From Gammaproteobacteria bacterium (GTDB taxonomy: Bacteria > Pseudomonadota > Gammaproteobacteria > Pseudomonadales > Pseudohongiellaceae): a DNA stretch of 8,949 nt. Below the pieces are notes generated by a model, which did not search any database, was not told the origin of the DNA, and worked only from the letters and a program-made list of their open reading frames with translations. Shown here in pieces: positions 7,222 through 8,949 of the stretch. Position 1 is the stretch's first letter; each line of letters begins with the position of its first letter. The translations under genes and the position numbers were made by a program. The DNA lies in NCBI GenBank assembly GCA_002719575.1, contig PBHS01000001.1:1-8949 (forward strand). Direction: 5' to 3'.

Positions 7222-7281
7222 ACGCAAGACTCTTCCCGTTCAACATCCACAAGGCATCATCTCGCTATTGCAGTCTTGCGT
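7222..7281. repeat. 10-bp inverted repeat after the peptidase gene
   Basis: ACGCAAGACT (7222-7231) and AGTCTTGCGT (7272-7281) are exact reverse complements separated by 40 bases. On the minus strand the structure begins 60 bases after the peptidase stop and is followed by only three T residues. It may be a weak terminator or an mRNA 3'-end stem; the long loop and short T-run leave this open. Confidence 0.35.
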
Positions 7282-7341
7282 CGAGCGATCATGACCGCGC
7301 CACTCTTCTGCCTGAACCGTAAGCTAGGCGACACTGCTCAG

Positions 7342-8949
7342 TCAACGCGCTTGCAACGTCGCGAGAAGAGAAAGAATTTGCCCGCCGCGCTGAACCATGA
7401 CCTCAATTTCATCTCCTGGGGCGGCGGCGCGGAGCATTTTAGAATAGCTTTGCAAACTATCCACGGCCTGTCCGTTAAACTGCAGGATAACATCCTTAGC
7501 CTGCATGCCCGCTAACTCGGCAGCTCCACCCGGCGAAACCCCAGTAACGCGAACCCCTTGCCCCTGAAAGGCAAAATCAGGAACCGTCCCCAAACTGGCC
7601 TCGCGTGCACTCGTGCCGGTACTCGCCGGAAACTGCGACGCCTGACGCGAGTCTACTCGCAAAGAATCAGTCCGGTCGGCGAGATAAACGAGCGCTTCCT
7701 CAACCCAAAGCGCAACGTCCCCCATACCAATCAGGTCGAGCTGCTCAGCCGTATCTGCTGGCTGACCATAATCCAAATGCGCGCCGTCAAGGAGGTTAAT
7801 CGCGGGAACCCCAGCATTCAAAAAGCTAACATGGTTACTTTTGGCAACCGCTTGCGCTGCGAATTGTGACTGCACGCCTATCGTGTAGCCAATACCTTGC
7901 GCCATGAACGGCCACTCGTAGGCGCTTTCAGTACCAATAATCTGCAGTGTACGGCCTTCCAGTCGACCTACTGCGTCAAGGTTAACCATGGCAAATGCCG
8001 TATCCGATTGGACCTCGTTAGGCGAAGAATTTACAAAGTAATCGGATCCGAGCGACCCCGAGTCCCCGCCGGTGAACGCTATGAACAAGATAGGTCTCTG
8101 AGGTGTAAATACCCGGGCAAGCTTCCTTGCTACTTCGATCAGCACACTTATTCCGGACGCATTATCATCCGCACCAAGAAAGGGCTCCCCGGTCTCTCCA
8201 TTGAGGCCAAGGTCGTCATAACGAGCACCGAGAACAACGGGCTCTTTGCTAAGATTTGAATCAGCCCCGGCAATCATTCCCAAAACATTTTTCAGCTCCA
8301 CCTGCCCGAATCCAGGGACTTCTTGCCGCCAAGATTGAAAATAGGTGCTATCGACTGGTTGAAGCCCAGCTTCACGGAATTGATTAGCAATGTATTGCGC
8401 CGCACGAGCGAGGCCGGTGCTGCCGGGTCTGCGGCCTTGCATGCCCGCATCGGTGAGCGCATCCGAGTGGCGAGCCAGCTGCTCCGGCAGGTATTTGGGA
8501 GGTAGCTCAGCGATAGCAGGTGGCGGAACCAGACTATCCCAAACTATAGCTGAGCTGAGTTCTGGCTTCACCCAACGCAGCGGCGAGTTGAGACTCTGCC
8601 AGACGCCTTTCACATCGTTGGTCGGTTCCTCTCCGACGAAGCTGAGGTAAGAGTACTTACCATAGTGAGGCAGCTTCTCGATCAAGCCGCGCATTGCGGC
8701 CATATTATCCACGTGTATCCAGCCGAGAGCGTGGTCTGGATTTTGTGGATGCCGGCCCACGAGCACTGTACTGCGGTTTTCGAATGGGATCGCTCCGCCC
8801 GTCAAGCGAACTCCATCCGGCTCCCAGCCCAATTCGAACTCGTCGAACGCTGAGTCGACAACGTGCAAGAGAGGATTGTCTCTACCTAGAACCCAAACCG
8901 ACCGGTCACTCGGCAGCTGGCCAAGGCTATCAGCGTCGACCAGTTCGAA
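7342..8949 (-). CDS. M28-family peptidase-like protein with C-terminal PDZ domain, probably inactive (5' partial)
   Basis: The frame is open to the window edge, giving 535 residues numbered from that edge; the TTG at 8868 is internal, since readable protein continues before it. Residues 1-145 are an N-terminal region with no domain I can name securely (VWVLGRDN, LPHYGKYSYLSF, SPLRW). Residues about 155-426 have the M28 aminopeptidase fold pattern: GRRPGSTG, VVLGARYDDLG, LGADDNASG, FIAFTGGDSGSLGS, VNLDAVGRL and GAHLDYGQPADT. Residues about 450-535 are a PDZ domain. Compared with the usual M28 motifs, the first metal His is Arg243, the catalytic Glu is Gly295, the next metal Glu is Asp296 and the last metal His is Gly395; only Asp261 and Asp325 remain. 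Ordinary zinc peptidase activity is therefore unlikely. The frame is intact, so it looks like a kept pseudo-enzyme rather than a pseudogene. Any signal peptide would lie outside the window. Confidence 0.85.
   Translation of the reverse strand, partial: FELVDADSLGQLPSDRSVWVLGRDNPLLHVVDSAFDEFELGWEPDGVRLTGGAIPFENRSTVLVGRHPQNPDHALGWIHVDNMAAMRGLIEKLPHYGKYSYLSFVGEEPTNDVKGVWQSLNSPLRWVKPELSSAIVWDSLVPPPAIAELPPKYLPEQLARHSDALTDAGMQGRRPGSTGLARAAQYIANQFREAGLQPVDSTYFQSWRQEVPGFGQVELKNVLGMIAGADSNLSKEPVVLGARYDDLGLNGETGEPFLGADDNASGISVLIEVARKLARVFTPQRPILFIAFTGGDSGSLGSDYFVNSSPNEVQSDTAFAMVNLDAVGRLEGRTLQIIGTESAYEWPFMAQGIGYTIGVQSQFAAQAVAKSNHVSFLNAGVPAINLLDGAHLDYGQPADTAEQLDLIGMGDVALWVEEALVYLADRTDSLRVDSRQASQFPASTGTSAREASLGTVPDFAFQGQGVRVTGVSPGGAAELAGMQAKDVILQFNGQAVDSLQSYSKMLRAAAPGDEIEVMVQRGGQILSLLATLQAR

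Larger units (their letters stand above)
6992..7341. other. Intergenic stretch between the peptidase gene and glpQ
   Basis: These 350 bases carry no convincing gene in any frame; the minus-strand frames are broken by stops and show no family motif. They hold the imperfect palindrome at 7050-7065 and the inverted repeat at 7222-7281, listed separately. I looked for a PhoB-type box because glpQ genes can respond to phosphate, and saw no clear pair of CTGTCAT-like repeats. Confidence 0.5.

Noticed and set aside
7897..8259. Plus-strand open frame of 120 codons across the M28-like gene
   Set aside because: It is antisense to recognisable M28 motifs and has no supporting feature.
8866..8868. TTG as the start of the M28-like protein
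   Set aside because: The same frame stays open to the window edge and reads as ordinary protein upstream (VWVLGRDNPL), so the gene begins outside the window.

Overview
The window looks like chromosomal DNA of a Gram-negative, probably gammaproteobacterial and free-living heterotroph. The grounds are a TonB-dependent receptor ending in an outer-membrane-type aromatic residue, a lipoprotein-anchored amidohydrolase, a periplasmic GlpQ close to the E. coli type, and PDZ-tailed peptidase architecture. The assignment is inferred from family resemblance only. I see no phage, transposon, CRISPR, tRNA or rRNA signal.

Layout. Bases 1-741 (+) are the C-terminal barrel of a TonB-dependent receptor whose start lies outside the window. 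After a 330-base gap come a small four-helix membrane protein (1072-1485, +) and, 44 bases on, a lipoprotein of the D-aminoacylase/N-acyl-D-amino-acid deacylase type (1530-3116, +); these two are probably co-transcribed. The stretch 3117-3642 has no intact gene, but its minus strand holds what looks like the decayed C-terminus of a second TonB-dependent receptor, with three in-frame stops. A PLP-dependent class I/II aminotransferase (3643-4782, +) follows and meets a minus-strand block at a perfect 12-bp inverted repeat (4797-4835). That block contains a secreted SMP-30/gluconolactonase-like beta-propeller (4843-5778), periplasmic glycerophosphodiester phosphodiesterase GlpQ (5969-6982) and the C-terminal part of a large M28-type peptidase with a PDZ tail (7342-8949, open at the window edge).

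How the genes may work together (inference). Most products act outside the cytoplasm: uptake across the outer membrane (receptor), release of amino acids from N-acylated D-amino acids (deacylase), phosphodiester cleavage to glycerol-3-phosphate (GlpQ), an extracytoplasmic propeller, and a peptidase-like protein. The aminotransferase is the main cytoplasmic enzyme. This reads as nutrient scavenging rather than one dedicated pathway.

Most notable. The M28-family protein has lost most of its metal-binding and catalytic residues and is probably a pseudo-peptidase. The receptor remnant at 3219-3554 lies in sequence that otherwise looks empty. The deacylase has Asp where D-aminoacylases carry a metal-binding Cys. 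I found nothing that I can defend as a wholly new multi-gene system.
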